From: Bdellovibrionales bacterium
GTDB lineage: Bacteria > Bdellovibrionota > Bdellovibrionia > Bdellovibrionales > UBA1609
NCBI GenBank assembly: GCA_016716765.1
Contig: JADJVA010000025.1
Location: 186,001-250,000, forward strand
Length of the DNA: 64,000 bases
Reading direction: 5' to 3'
Shown: one piece after another, positions 1 to 8,524 of the stretch
Position numbering within the stretch: position 1 is the first letter of the stretch
Layout: every line of letters starts with the position of its first letter
Made by a program: the position numbers and the translations under genes
Notes under the pieces: generated by a model
The model's database searches: none
What the model saw: only the letters and a program-made list of their open reading frames with translations
What the model was told of the DNA's origin: nothing

Positions 1-772
1 ATTTGCCAAAAACTTTTGCATCCAGCTCATGAGCTAAATCTAAATATTTTTGGGCTCCAATCGATTTGGGATCATAATCAAGGATAGATTTTCCATGACT
101 TGGAGCCTCACTCAAACGGACATTTCGGGGTATTACAGCCTTAAACACCTTATCTCCGAAATGTGTCTGAATTTCCTTTACAACTTGATGACTTAGGTTG
201 TTTCGAGTATCAAACATAGTTAATAAAATACCCTCTATTTTCAACTGAGGATTTAAATTCTTTTTTATTAGGCCGGCCGTATTGAGCAATTGGCTAAGCC
301 CCTCGAGAGCATAATATTCACATTGGAGAGGGACAAGAAAAGTGTCTGCTGCAGACAGGGAGTTCACCGTCAAAAGTCCTAAAGACGGGGGACAATCTAT
401 GATGATATAATCAAACTGTGAGGAGACCGTGGCGATTGCCTGTTTTAAGCGATATTCTCGCTGAGAAACGTCCACCAACTCAATTTCTGCTCCAACCAAA
501 TCTGGGTTAGCTGATGCTACGCATAATCGAGGATTTTCAGTGGTTTGAATAACTTCTCGTAATTCTCTTTCTCCTATCAGGGCGTGGTAGATACTGCTTT
601 CCTGATTCTCATATCGTTTAACTCCCAATCCGCTTGAGGCATTGCCCTGTGGATCCATATCAATCAGAAGCACCCTGCGCCCCAAAGATGCCAGCGACGA
701 GGCAATATTCACCGAAGATGTGGTTTTGCCAACGCCCCCTTTTTGATTCGCGATGCAAATCGTTCTTGCCAT
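1..772 (-). CDS. parA: ParA/Soj chromosome-partitioning ATPase (3' end cut by window edge)
   Basis: This is a Walker-type ATPase of the ParABS system, which moves newly copied origins apart by cycling on and off DNA under the control of ParB. My own reverse-strand translation starts with ATG at 772 and reads MARTICIANQKGGVGKTT, a deviant Walker A motif with the signature lysine at residue 11. Later motifs include LLIDMDPQGNAS, a conserved DCPPSLG and PRNVRLSEAPSHG. The frame stays open to base 2 (257 codons), close to the usual 250-260 residue length, so only the last few residues are missing. parB would be expected just beyond the left edge. Two parS sites lie close by at 843-858 and 1391-1406, which supports a chromosomal rather than a plasmid role. 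Confidence 0.95.
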   Translation of the reverse strand, partial: MARTICIANQKGGVGKTTSSVNIASSLASLGRRVLLIDMDPQGNASSGLGVKRYENQESSIYHALIGERELREVIQTTENPRLCVASANPDLVGAEIELVDVSQREYRLKQAIATVSSQFDYIIIDCPPSLGLLTVNSLSAADTFLVPLQCEYYALEGLSQLLNTAGLIKKNLNPQLKIEGILLTMFDTRNNLSHQVVKEIQTHFGDKVFKAVIPRNVRLSEAPSHGKSILDYDPKSIGAQKYLDLAHELDAKVFGK

Positions 773-842
773 ACTATTTTCCCCATTCTTTGCGGTCTCA
801 ATTCGAGCCTGAAGGCTAATAAAAACCTAGAATTCGTCCGAT

Positions 843-858
843 TGTTCCACGTGGAACA
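843..858. promoter_or_regulatory. parS centromere site 1 (ParB binding palindrome)
   Basis: TGTTCCACGTGGAACA is a perfect 16-bp palindrome matching the well-known bacterial parS consensus (TGTTnCACGTGnAACA). It lies between the parA start and a lipoprotein gene. An identical copy is at 1391-1406. ParB loads here and spreads to organise the origin region. Position and exact identity make this a firm call. Confidence 0.93.
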
Positions 859-875
859 CCTGGAGTCTATAAGAA

Positions 876-1379
876 ATGAAGCCTGACACTAGCTGCATTC
901 AAACTATCTGTCTTACCTTCATGCCTCTCATCTTAATTGGCTGTAAATCGCGCAATCCGAATCCAGAATTATTGGATCCGATCTACAAGGATCTCACATC
1001 TGTTTATAAAGAATCCGAAAAATCGGTCAAGGAGCTCGAAAAGAATCAACTCGAAAATATGAAAGAGCTAGAAATGGCGGGTGCTAACGGTATGGACTTG
1101 AAGGTTGCGAGAAAAAAGATTCGCGAAACAGGCCACAAGATTAGCCAGGCTACTCAGATGCGTGAATATTCACGCATCCGCATGGAAATGCGCAGAGTTA
1201 ACGGAAGAAGGGCCTATATTGAGGCCTTTGATAAGGATAGGCCTTGGCCTGAACCTAGCGAATATCAGTACTATTTGACAAATAAGAGGTTAAAAGAGGC
1301 CCCCATGAATTGGTCCTCTCGAGTTCCGAAAAACAATGACAGGTATATAGCTTCAAAACCAGAAAAAACTAAAAAATGA
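876..1379 (+). CDS. Small predicted lipoprotein with charged helical body, between two parS sites
   Basis: I do not recognise a named family. The 167-residue product begins with a short hydrophobic stretch ending in LILIGC (lipobox, Cys at about residue 23), so it should be exported and lipid-anchored. The mature part is very rich in Lys, Glu and Arg and looks helical, possibly a coiled coil, around residues 40-100. A basic tail follows. It is the only rightward gene in an otherwise leftward block left of oriC. It is bracketed by identical parS palindromes 18 bp before its start and 12 bp after its stop, so ParB spreading would probably cover its promoter. Function is unknown. Confidence 0.75.
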   Translation: MKPDTSCIQTICLTFMPLILIGCKSRNPNPELLDPIYKDLTSVYKESEKSVKELEKNQLENMKELEMAGANGMDLKVARKKIRETGHKISQATQMREYSRIRMEMRRVNGRRAYIEAFDKDRPWPEPSEYQYYLTNKRLKEAPMNWSSRVPKNNDRYIASKPEKTKK

Positions 1380-1390
1380 CCCTCAATCAA

Positions 1391-1406
1391 TGTTCCACGT
1401 GGAACA
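1391..1406. promoter_or_regulatory. parS centromere site 2
   Basis: This is a second exact copy of the palindrome TGTTCCACGTGGAACA, 548 bp from the first. It sits in the short gap between the stop of the lipoprotein gene and the stop of rsmG, so it lies in a convergent intergenic space. No third copy with this sequence was seen in the window. Confidence 0.93.
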
Positions 1407-1422
1407 AGTTGACCAAATTTGG

Positions 1423-2085
1423 CTAAGCCATCTTTTTAGTGGCTACCAAAGATAACTTTGCATTGCCTAACGGAAGTGAGTAATCAGCGACATGCATAGG
1501 TATCCAAAAGCGACACATCTGGGAAGGGATATCCGTGACTTCCTTCACCCAGGCCTCACCTTTAAAATGAAAATATTTGGCATTCACACGGCAAGATCTC
1601 CTAGCTAGGAGGAGAGATTTCTGAATAGACGCAAATCCTCTCGACACAACGGCGTCAACTGAGTCCGCTGGCAGGTCCTCAACCCTCGAAAGGTGAATAA
1701 TCACGTTCCTTAGACCTAGCTTCGCAACCACATGCTTCAGAAATTCAACCTTTCGAGCGTCTGATTCAACCAAATGAACTCGATGACTAGGAGCAAGCGT
1801 TGCCAATACAACCCCTGGCAATCCATTTCCAGAGCCAAAATCATAGATCTCACTCCCATTGAAGTCATTTAATACTAACTTTGATCCCAATATAGCATCT
1901 GCAAAATGTATCAGGTCCGCATCCAATTCAGTACGAGATGAAATCAGATTGATTGCTCTATTGAAGGTCAAAAGCTCCGCATGAAAACTACTTAACTGTA
2001 GCAAGGTCTTTTCAGATAGATCTGGGAACCACTCTCGAACGCGCCAATTTCCAGATCTCGTATGTGAAGATACTTCTATTGCCAT
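1423..2085 (-). CDS. rsmG: 16S rRNA (guanine-527 N7) methyltransferase RsmG
   Basis: RsmG (GidB) uses S-adenosylmethionine to methylate G527 in the 530 loop of 16S rRNA. The 220-residue product matches the family size. The N-terminal helical part (FNRAINLISS, about residues 42-51) precedes a Rossmann methyltransferase core with the SAM loop DFGSGNGLPG and the acidic strand HLVESDARKVEFL. A later VSRGFAS segment also fits the family. The ATG at 2085 overlaps the end of mnmG by 10 bases, so the pair is probably co-transcribed and coupled, as in many bacteria with a gidA-gidB arrangement. Confidence 0.96.
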   Translation of the reverse strand: MAIEVSSHTRSGNWRVREWFPDLSEKTLLQLSSFHAELLTFNRAINLISSRTELDADLIHFADAILGSKLVLNDFNGSEIYDFGSGNGLPGVVLATLAPSHRVHLVESDARKVEFLKHVVAKLGLRNVIIHLSRVEDLPADSVDAVVSRGFASIQKSLLLARRSCRVNAKYFHFKGEAWVKEVTDIPSQMCRFWIPMHVADYSLPLGNAKLSLVATKKMA

Positions 2086-3971
2086 GTTTCTCTTTCCCGC
2101 CTACGTTCCGCAGCTTTCAAATAAACTACCAATGCCTGGACTGCCGAAGGATTGACCCCACTTATTCGACCCGCCTGTCCGAGGGTCCTGGGCTTTACTC
2201 TGGTCAACTTCTCGATTTCCTCAAGGGACAGCCCACAGACTTCATCATATCGCATATCGTCAGGAAGCGAAAGTCTTTCCATTCTTTGAGCCTGATCAAT
2301 CATTTCCTTTTGTCTCAATAAGTATCCGGAGTACTTGATATCGATTTCAACAGCCTCCCAGACATTGCTCTCCGCATTAATCTGAACTCCAAACCGCTCC
2401 ATATCTAAACAACTAATCTCGTTTCTCCTGACTAAATCACTCAAACTAAGGGGCTTTACCAAAACTGGGCTTCCTAAGGCTCTCAAAATATTCTGGGTTT
2501 CCACATTTGGAACAATTTGGGTAGAGTCCAAAGCGATCTTTAGATTGCTGCGCTGAATTAATAGAGATTCCTGACGTTTCCGATGTTCCCCAGTTATAAT
2601 GCCAAGCGCCACACCTTTATGATGCAATCTCTCTACGACGTTGTCCTCTCGGAGGTGCAACCGAAATTCAGCGCGTGCTGTCATCATCCGGTATGGTTCA
2701 CGTGTCCCCTTGGTCACCAAATCATCTATCATCACCCCAATATAGGATTCGCTTCGTTCAAGAATCAGGCTTTCGCATGACTGAGATTGAAGGGCAGCAT
2801 TTGCCCCGGCGACGAGTCCCTGTCCAGCAGCCTCCTCATAGCCACTTGTTCCATTTATCTGGCCGACTAAAAATAGCCCAGGAATAAGCTTGGTCTCCAA
2901 GGTGTGCTTAATCTGAGTTGGCTCAATACAGTCATATTCAACTGCATACCCTGGCATCAGCATTTCAACATTTTCAAGGCCCACAATTGACCTCAAAAAC
3001 TCTTCCTGAATGGGGGCGGGTAGGGAGGTAGAGATTCCCTGTAGATATATTGAATTTGTAGTTAATCCTTCGGGCTCTAAAAATGTTTGATGACGATCCC
3101 GATCCGGAAATCTCACAATTTTATCTTCGATACTAGGGCAATACCGAGGACCAATCCCCTCAATAATTCCACAATACATCGGGGATTTATCCAGATTGTC
3201 CCTGATAATCTCGTGGGTTCGTTCATTGGTATATCCGATATGACATTCAATTTGAGCCAATTTTAATTCATTTTTACTCCGCAAACTGAATGGCACAAAT
3301 TTCTCATCGCCCCTCTGAGCATTTAGCTTGCTCCAATCTATACTCTCGCTTTTGAGCCTCGCAGGGGTGCCTGTTTTCAAACGAATTACATCAAAACCAA
3401 CCTCAGCCAACTGATCGGAAATTCCTATTGTCGCTCTATCACCAACTCGACCTCCCTCTTTCCGATCCAAGCCAATGTACATCACTGCCTTCATAAAAGT
3501 GCCGGTTGTCAAAACAACCGACTGAGAGCAAATGATGGCGCCATCTCCCAGCACGATCCCACGACAATACCCATTTTCTAAAATGAGTTCCTTCGCTTCC
3601 CCCTCAATCAACTTTAACCCGGGAAGCCCACTCAACTCATCTTTCATATAATTGCAATACAGGTCCTTGTCACACTGAGCACGAGACCCGCGCACTGCCG
3701 GACCCTTACGCGAATTGAGTCTTTTGAACTGAATGCAATTCTCGTCTGCAGCAAGACCCATCAGACCACCAAGAACGTCTATCTCTTTTACGATATGCCC
3801 TTTGCCCAGCCCGCCAATAGAAGGATTACAACTCATGTAACCGATACGGGAGATATTTGTGGTAACCATTGCGACACTACAGCCAAGACGGACCGCAACA
3901 GCTGCCGCCTCTATCCCAGCATGTCCAGCCCCAACAACTACCACATCATAATCGCGCTTTTGAAAGCTCAT
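2076..3971 (-). CDS. mnmG: tRNA uridine-5-carboxymethylaminomethyl modification enzyme MnmG (GidA)
   Basis: MnmG is an FAD enzyme that, together with MnmE, builds the cmnm5 group on the wobble uridine (U34) of several tRNAs, using methylene-tetrahydrofolate. The 631-residue length is typical. The N terminus has the dinucleotide-binding motif VVVGAGHAGIEAA. Family signatures seen are CNPSIGGLGKGH, the TGTFM segment, and a helical C-terminal part with GRISGVNPS. mnmE lies 9 bases upstream in the same direction and rsmG overlaps downstream, so the partner enzymes are encoded together. Confidence 0.97.
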   Translation of the reverse strand: MSFQKRDYDVVVVGAGHAGIEAAAVAVRLGCSVAMVTTNISRIGYMSCNPSIGGLGKGHIVKEIDVLGGLMGLAADENCIQFKRLNSRKGPAVRGSRAQCDKDLYCNYMKDELSGLPGLKLIEGEAKELILENGYCRGIVLGDGAIICSQSVVLTTGTFMKAVMYIGLDRKEGGRVGDRATIGISDQLAEVGFDVIRLKTGTPARLKSESIDWSKLNAQRGDEKFVPFSLRSKNELKLAQIECHIGYTNERTHEIIRDNLDKSPMYCGIIEGIGPRYCPSIEDKIVRFPDRDRHQTFLEPEGLTTNSIYLQGISTSLPAPIQEEFLRSIVGLENVEMLMPGYAVEYDCIEPTQIKHTLETKLIPGLFLVGQINGTSGYEEAAGQGLVAGANAALQSQSCESLILERSESYIGVMIDDLVTKGTREPYRMMTARAEFRLHLREDNVVERLHHKGVALGIITGEHRKRQESLLIQRSNLKIALDSTQIVPNVETQNILRALGSPVLVKPLSLSDLVRRNEISCLDMERFGVQINAESNVWEAVEIDIKYSGYLLRQKEMIDQAQRMERLSLPDDMRYDEVCGLSLEEIEKLTRVKPRTLGQAGRISGVNPSAVQALVVYLKAAERRRERETWQ

Positions 3972-3980
3972 ATTTTTTTC

Positions 3981-5399
3981 TCACTTGCCCAAGCAAAACT
4001 CACTAAAAACCCGATCAAGCACTTCATCGTCAAATTGTTTCCCCAGCAACTCATGAAGTCCAAAAAGAGCTTCTCTCAACTCAAAAGCAATAAAATCGGG
4101 ACTTTCATTCCTGATCAGCAAATCCAATCCTCTCTCTAAACTCAGACCGATTTTATTGAAAAGCTCATAATGACGGGCCTGAGCCACAACAACAGAATTT
4201 TCGCTCGACTCAAAGACCGTGCATTGCTTAAGAGCGGCCCAAATTTCATCTAAACCACCATCACTAACAGAGGAACCAATCACCATTCTCGGCTCAGAAC
4301 TCCATTCCAACTTGGCAAGAGATTTTGCCTTCTTCCACCAATCATTCAAACGTCCCAACGCTTCGCTCTTGGAAACTAAATCGGACTTGCTTCCAATCAC
4401 CCACATCCGACTCGCACCCAACTCGCCAATCAGCTCCGCTTCCCTAAAGTCAGGCTCGCTGCTCAAATCCACCACCAACCAAACAAGGTCGGCCGTTTTC
4501 AAAAGCTTCTTCGTTCGTTCAATTCCCAACAACTCTACCTGATCTGCTGTGTCTCTGAAACCCGCAGTGTCCACAAGGTTTACTCGAATGCCATCAAGAA
4601 GAAAACTCCCCTCAACTTGGTCACGAGTGGTTCCTGGAACACTAGTGACTATTGATTTCTCCTCGCCGATCAAAGAATTCAATAAACTTGATTTTCCTAC
4701 ATTTGTTTTACCAATTAACGCAATTTGCATGCCCTCCTGCAAAAGCCGACCAGAGCTGTAGCTCGCCGCAGCCCTCTTGGCTCCCTCAAGAATTACCGAT
4801 AATCGATCTATGAGGGAAACATTCGAAGCTGACTCAATGTCCTCGTATGCAAAATCAATATTGGCTTCAAGATTTGCTAAAACCCAATGGAGTGAGTTTT
4901 CCAATTGCATGGCGTACTCTGAAAGGGTCCCTCGCAACTGACGAAGTGCAAGTTTTGCAGCCCTTTTCGAATTGGCTTCAATGAGACTCAACACTCCCTC
5001 AGCCTGAACCAAGTCAATCCTTCCTCCGCAAAAAGCTCGATAGGTGAATTCACCTCGTTCTGCTAACCTACCACCTGCTTCATTTATGGCCTGAAGTATG
5101 CTACCAGTGACAACAGGTCCACCATGGCATGATATTTCGATAGTCTCTTCGCCTGTAAACGACTTTCCCACAGGAAAATAGGTAGCCAAAACTTCATCAA
5201 GCTTCTCGCCAGACGAGCTTTCTATCGCAAATCCATAATAGACACGATGGGATTCAGGCTGCTCAGGTAGAAAAGAACAAACTCTCCGGGAAACACTCAG
5301 AGCTAAAGCACCACTCACTCGAATAACCGCAATACCGCCGGTTCCAGGCGGCGTGCAAATCGCGCTAATTGTATCGCTGTCTCGCGCCAATCTAAACAT
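3981..5399 (-). CDS. mnmE: tRNA modification GTPase MnmE (TrmE)
   Basis: MnmE is a dimeric, potassium-dependent GTPase that works with MnmG in U34 tRNA modification. The order is an N-terminal tetrahydrofolate-binding domain (starting RDSDTISAICTPPGTGG), a helical domain, an inserted G domain with GKTNVGKSS (P loop), PGTTRD, DTAGF and a GSKSDL specificity motif, and the family C terminus CLGK with the conserved cysteine four residues from the end. The 472-residue length is normal and no key residue is missing. Confidence 0.97.
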   Translation of the reverse strand: MFRLARDSDTISAICTPPGTGGIAVIRVSGALALSVSRRVCSFLPEQPESHRVYYGFAIESSSGEKLDEVLATYFPVGKSFTGEETIEISCHGGPVVTGSILQAINEAGGRLAERGEFTYRAFCGGRIDLVQAEGVLSLIEANSKRAAKLALRQLRGTLSEYAMQLENSLHWVLANLEANIDFAYEDIESASNVSLIDRLSVILEGAKRAAASYSSGRLLQEGMQIALIGKTNVGKSSLLNSLIGEEKSIVTSVPGTTRDQVEGSFLLDGIRVNLVDTAGFRDTADQVELLGIERTKKLLKTADLVWLVVDLSSEPDFREAELIGELGASRMWVIGSKSDLVSKSEALGRLNDWWKKAKSLAKLEWSSEPRMVIGSSVSDGGLDEIWAALKQCTVFESSENSVVVAQARHYELFNKIGLSLERGLDLLIRNESPDFIAFELREALFGLHELLGKQFDDEVLDRVFSEFCLGK

Positions 5400-5414
5400 T
5401 AATAAAGTAGCTGA

Positions 5415-5969
5415 TTATAGCACCGATTCATTTAAAGAACCGACATCACGATCATTCTCCTTCGTGGGATAAATCTTAATTTTTTTAAAATGACCATCCC
5501 CAACGGACCTGCTCTTTACTCTTCCATCTTCGGCGAGATACTGATGCACAAGCTTTCTATCCTTCGGAGGTAGAGCTCTGATATAAACAGACTTTCCTTT
5601 AGATACAGCGATATTCTTAAGCTTATCAGCCAAATCCATCAAAGCCTGACTCGATTCCTCACGAAAACCGTCACTGTCTACCAAAACATGAATGTTTTGA
5701 TCAGGAATCTGATGTTGCAAGACTCTTTTAACAAACAATTGAATTGCATCCATCAACTGGCCCTCTCTATCCCGAAGAAGGTCAACATCTTTACCCGTGA
5801 GTTCAACGTGAATTTCTGTTTCTAATTCACTCGTTACAACAAAGGAAAGATCAAGGCCACCCCGCTGGATCAATCCGTCCAAAATATCTTTTACAATTTC
5901 TACTCCCGCGCTCTCAGTTGATTCCTTCTTCTTTCCCCCACCAAATAATCTACTAAAAAATCCACTCAT
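5415..5969 (-). CDS. khpB: KhpB/Jag-family RNA-binding protein (KH + R3H)
   Basis: This 184-residue protein carries a KH-like domain (about residues 60-110, LRDREGQLMDAIQLFVKRVL) and an R3H domain (about 115-175, with ALPPKDRKLVHQYLAED), the arrangement of KhpB/Jag. These proteins bind RNA and affect cell-wall growth and division in other bacteria. The usual Jag N-terminal domain is reduced to a short basic, glycine-rich leader. It lies immediately downstream of yidC, as in many origin regions, probably in the rpmH-rnpA-yidD-yidC operon. Confidence 0.9.
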   Translation of the reverse strand: MSGFFSRLFGGGKKKESTESAGVEIVKDILDGLIQRGGLDLSFVVTSELETEIHVELTGKDVDLLRDREGQLMDAIQLFVKRVLQHQIPDQNIHVLVDSDGFREESSQALMDLADKLKNIAVSKGKSVYIRALPPKDRKLVHQYLAEDGRVKSRSVGDGHFKKIKIYPTKENDRDVGSLNESVL

Positions 5970-5987
5970 GATTCTCTCCTCTGATTC

Positions 5988-7599
5988 CTATGATATTGCT
6001 AAATTCGGTTTATCTCTCATAAAATATAGCTGCTGTAACACTCCAAACAGCGAACTAATAAAAATATACAAAGTTAGTCCGCTCGGCAAAGACACCATAA
6101 AAAAAGTAAATATAATCGGCATAAACATGAGAACTTTTGCTTGAGCAGGGTCCATTGTACTTGGAGTCATCTTTTGTTGGAGAAACATAGTTATACCCAT
6201 CAAGATTGGCAGTATGTAAAACGGATCCTTCAAACTCAAATCATGAATCCAAAGGGCGAATGGTGCTTGATAAAGCTCAATGCTTTGACCTAAAACCTGA
6301 TAGAGGGCTATAAAAACAGGAAATTGCAAAAACATCGGAAGACAACCGCCAAGAGGGTTCACCTTGTTGGTTTTCATTAAAAGCATCATTTCCTGATTCA
6401 ACCGCGCTTGATCCTCCTTATATTTCTCCCTCAAAGATTTAATTTGGGGTTGAATGGCTTGCATATTCTTCATTGACTTGAAGGAAACCATTGCAAAAGG
6501 CAACACAATCAAACGAACAATGATCGTCAGTAAAATAATCGCCAGACCCCAGTTTCCTAAAAAGAGAATAAAACCACTTCATCATCTTGAGAATATATTT
6601 CGCGATCCAACTAAACATTCCAAAATCGACTAAAGAGGCTAGCTCCGCGCTGATCTCATCGAGTTTTTCATACATCTTAGGGCCAGCAAATGCCTTATAC
6701 TGAATTTTCGAAGCGCTTGTCTTATTTAAAAAAGTGTACTGAAGACGGCCGAAAACCGAATCCTTAACTGCGTCCCCATAAGTCTTAAATTCCGGAAAAA
6801 TCTCTGATTGATCAACGATGGCCTGTCCAAAATACTGGGTCCCAAGTGCCGCAACATGGACTTGAGTTTTTGTTGCGTCAAGTTTACCCAAATCCTCCGA
6901 GGATATTTTCAATCGATCTTTACCAGATTTAGAAGAAGTAAAAAACTCCTGGTGATCAAATTCTGGCAGCATAAAGTGGCTCCCAGAACTCTTGTGAATT
7001 AAATCACCCATCGAAACAGAAATACCCACAAAATTAGATTTAATATCGGTGACAAAAACTTCAGTATCTAAAACATATTGCGACGACTTCACGCGAACAA
7101 TCTTAACAATACTTGTTCCGTCGACCCATCCCTCTCCCTTAAACTCCGTCGGGCTCATTTGCGAAATACCAAACTTAATAGGACTATTGCTCCCTATTGC
7201 AGCGGTAGCAAAAATTGGCTCGACAGAATCCAACCCGATGCCAACATGATCTCCTTTTCGATCTTTGTATTTCTTCAATCTCAAATTTCTAATACCCATG
7301 CCCTGTGAGCTAAAATCGAAGGACCATTCTTCGTCCTCGAAATGGGTCAACTTCTCTGGTTCAGACAAACTTGCTTCTTGAGGAACCAAACTATTTCCGT
7401 CTTGCACCACTTTGGCTGGATCAACCTTAAGTTCATTAGAATTTGCAGATTCTGCTACCTGAACATCAGCCTCTTTATTTAAAGATACCGGATACTTCTT
7501 TTTCATGTAGCTTTGCCAAGCGATCCAACTCACTCCAACCAAAACTATCGCTAGAATTGTTTTGCTATCAAAAAACGAACCATCAGAATTTCGACTCAT
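5988..7599 (-). CDS. yidC: Membrane protein insertase YidC, reading frame broken by a 1-base indel
   Basis: YidC inserts and folds inner-membrane proteins, alone or with Sec. ATG at 7599 begins an N-terminal anchor (TILAIVLVGVSWIAW) and a long periplasmic domain, reaching the amphipathic region before the first core membrane segment (YILKMMKWFYSLF). The frame then goes wrong at the five-base A run at 6559-6563 (T5 on the coding strand). Removing one base restores LGNWGLAIILLTIIVR and joins the downstream frame, which supplies the rest of the 60KD_IMP core (MKTNKVNPLGGCLPMFLQFP, then PSGLTLYIFISSLFGVLQQ). Joined, the product is about 536 residues, normal for a Gram-negative YidC. The gene is normally essential, so an indel error is likelier than real loss. 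It starts with an ATGA overlap with yidD. Confidence 0.9.
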
Positions 7600-7826
7600 T
7601 TTACCCTCTCACTTGTAGGAACAGGATCAAACCCGCATCCACCACACGGATGACACCTCAGAACCCGCCGAAAAATCAGCCTGATGGAATGCCCCAAACC
7701 AAGGCTTGTCAGCGCTTCAAGAGCATAATTCGAACACGAAGGATAAAACCGACAATTTCCACCCAACCAAACACTCAAGTGAACTTGATAAAAACCAACC
7801 AACATCACAAACAAAGACCTAACCAC
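7596..7826 (-). CDS. yidD: Membrane protein insertion efficiency factor YidD
   Basis: YidD is a small membrane-associated protein that helps YidC-dependent insertion. The frame contains the family core GFYQVHLSVWLGGNCRFYPS, then CSNYALEAL, RRVLRCHPC and GFDPVP, with the conserved cysteines. I chose GTG at 7826 because it follows AAAGG at suitable spacing, overlaps the rnpA stop by 8 bases and gives the family-typical 76 residues. In-frame ATGs further upstream (7886, 7898 and 7943) would lie deep inside rnpA. The stop overlaps the yidC start as ATGA. Confidence 0.9.
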   Translation of the reverse strand: MVRSLFVMLVGFYQVHLSVWLGGNCRFYPSCSNYALEALTSLGLGHSIRLIFRRVLRCHPCGGCGFDPVPTSERVK

Positions 7827-8199
7827 TCGCTGGCCTTTCTCTCTCAATTCTCCTGACAGCTCTCTCCAAAAATCCAAAAAATTCATCACGTCTGACATTT
7901 TTGAAAAATTCCTTATCCTTTCGACGGAAAATGATACAAACATCGCGGTGGCAGCTTTCCGAGAATGATTTCCCCCGAAAAAACTCTCTGCACCATCTTC
8001 GCAACCGGTTTCTAATCACCGCAATTCCGACATATTTAGGAATCGTCCAACCATAGCGATTAAAATCCTGATTATTTGATCTGTACGCTACAACAAACCA
8101 ATCACAGGACCTAATCTGCCTACCATTTTTCGAAATTTCTAGAAAATCAGACCGTTGCCGCAAAGTTCGAAGCCGTCCCGAAGGATTACTTACCACCAA
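7819..8199 (-). CDS. rnpA: Ribonuclease P protein component RnpA
   Basis: RnpA is the protein subunit that helps RNase P RNA cut the 5' leaders of tRNA precursors. The 126-residue, strongly basic product has the N-terminal LRQRSDFLEI segment and the hallmark RNR motif (VIRNRLRRWCREFFR, about residues 62-76). It overlaps the 3' end of rpmH by 14 bases and the start of yidD by 8, a tightly packed arrangement common for this gene pair. Confidence 0.94.
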   Translation of the reverse strand: MVVSNPSGRLRTLRQRSDFLEISKNGRQIRSCDWFVVAYRSNNQDFNRYGWTIPKYVGIAVIRNRLRRWCREFFRGKSFSESCHRDVCIIFRRKDKEFFKNVRRDEFFGFLERAVRRIERERPASG

Positions 8200-8335
8200 T
8201 CGACACCGTTAACACTCTGCGTCCCTTCGCTCGCCGGCGCGAAAGAACATCTTGTCCATCCTTTGTTGCCATACGGCTGCGAAATCCATGAGTTTTTTTT
8301 CTACGTCTACGACTTGGCTGGTATGTTCTTTTCAT
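8186..8335 (-). CDS. rpmH: 50S ribosomal protein L34
   Basis: I found this short gene by translating the reverse strand: ATG at 8335, stop TAA at 8186-8188, 49 residues. It begins MKRTYQPSRRRRKKTHGF and contains RMATKDGQDVLSRRRAKGR, the near-invariant L34 sequence. It is the first gene of the leftward rpmH-rnpA-yidD-yidC-khpB cluster and sits next to the left part of oriC. Overlap with rnpA is 14 bases. Confidence 0.96.
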   Translation of the reverse strand: MKRTYQPSRRRRKKTHGFRSRMATKDGQDVLSRRRAKGRRVLTVSIGGK

Positions 8336-8472
8336 ATTTATTCGTCTCCCGAATTACGACTGTATTTATACGTCTTATTCAACACTTAGAACAGGCGTGG
8401 CATAAAACCACACGGCGGCATTCCCGTCAAGATATTGAACGAACTCCATTAGCATGCTAGATGCTTCAGTAC

Positions 8473-8481
8473 TTATCCACA
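8473..8481 (+). promoter_or_regulatory. Consensus DnaA box upstream of dnaA
   Basis: TTATCCACA is an exact match to the standard DnaA box. It lies in the 189-bp gap between rpmH and dnaA, about 45 bp before the dnaA start. It could be part of the left half of the origin and could also serve dnaA autoregulation. Confidence 0.75.
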
Positions 8482-8524
8482 TTATCAGGAAAAATATCAA
8501 CATTTCTCTTATCAAGAGGCGTTC

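Noticed and set aside
2693..2708. GGTTCACGTG segment inside mnmG
   Set aside because: Only half of the palindrome is present, so not a parS site.
7827..7943. Longer YidD starting at ATG 7943
   Set aside because: It would overlap rnpA by 125 bases and exceed the family length; GTG 7826 fits better.
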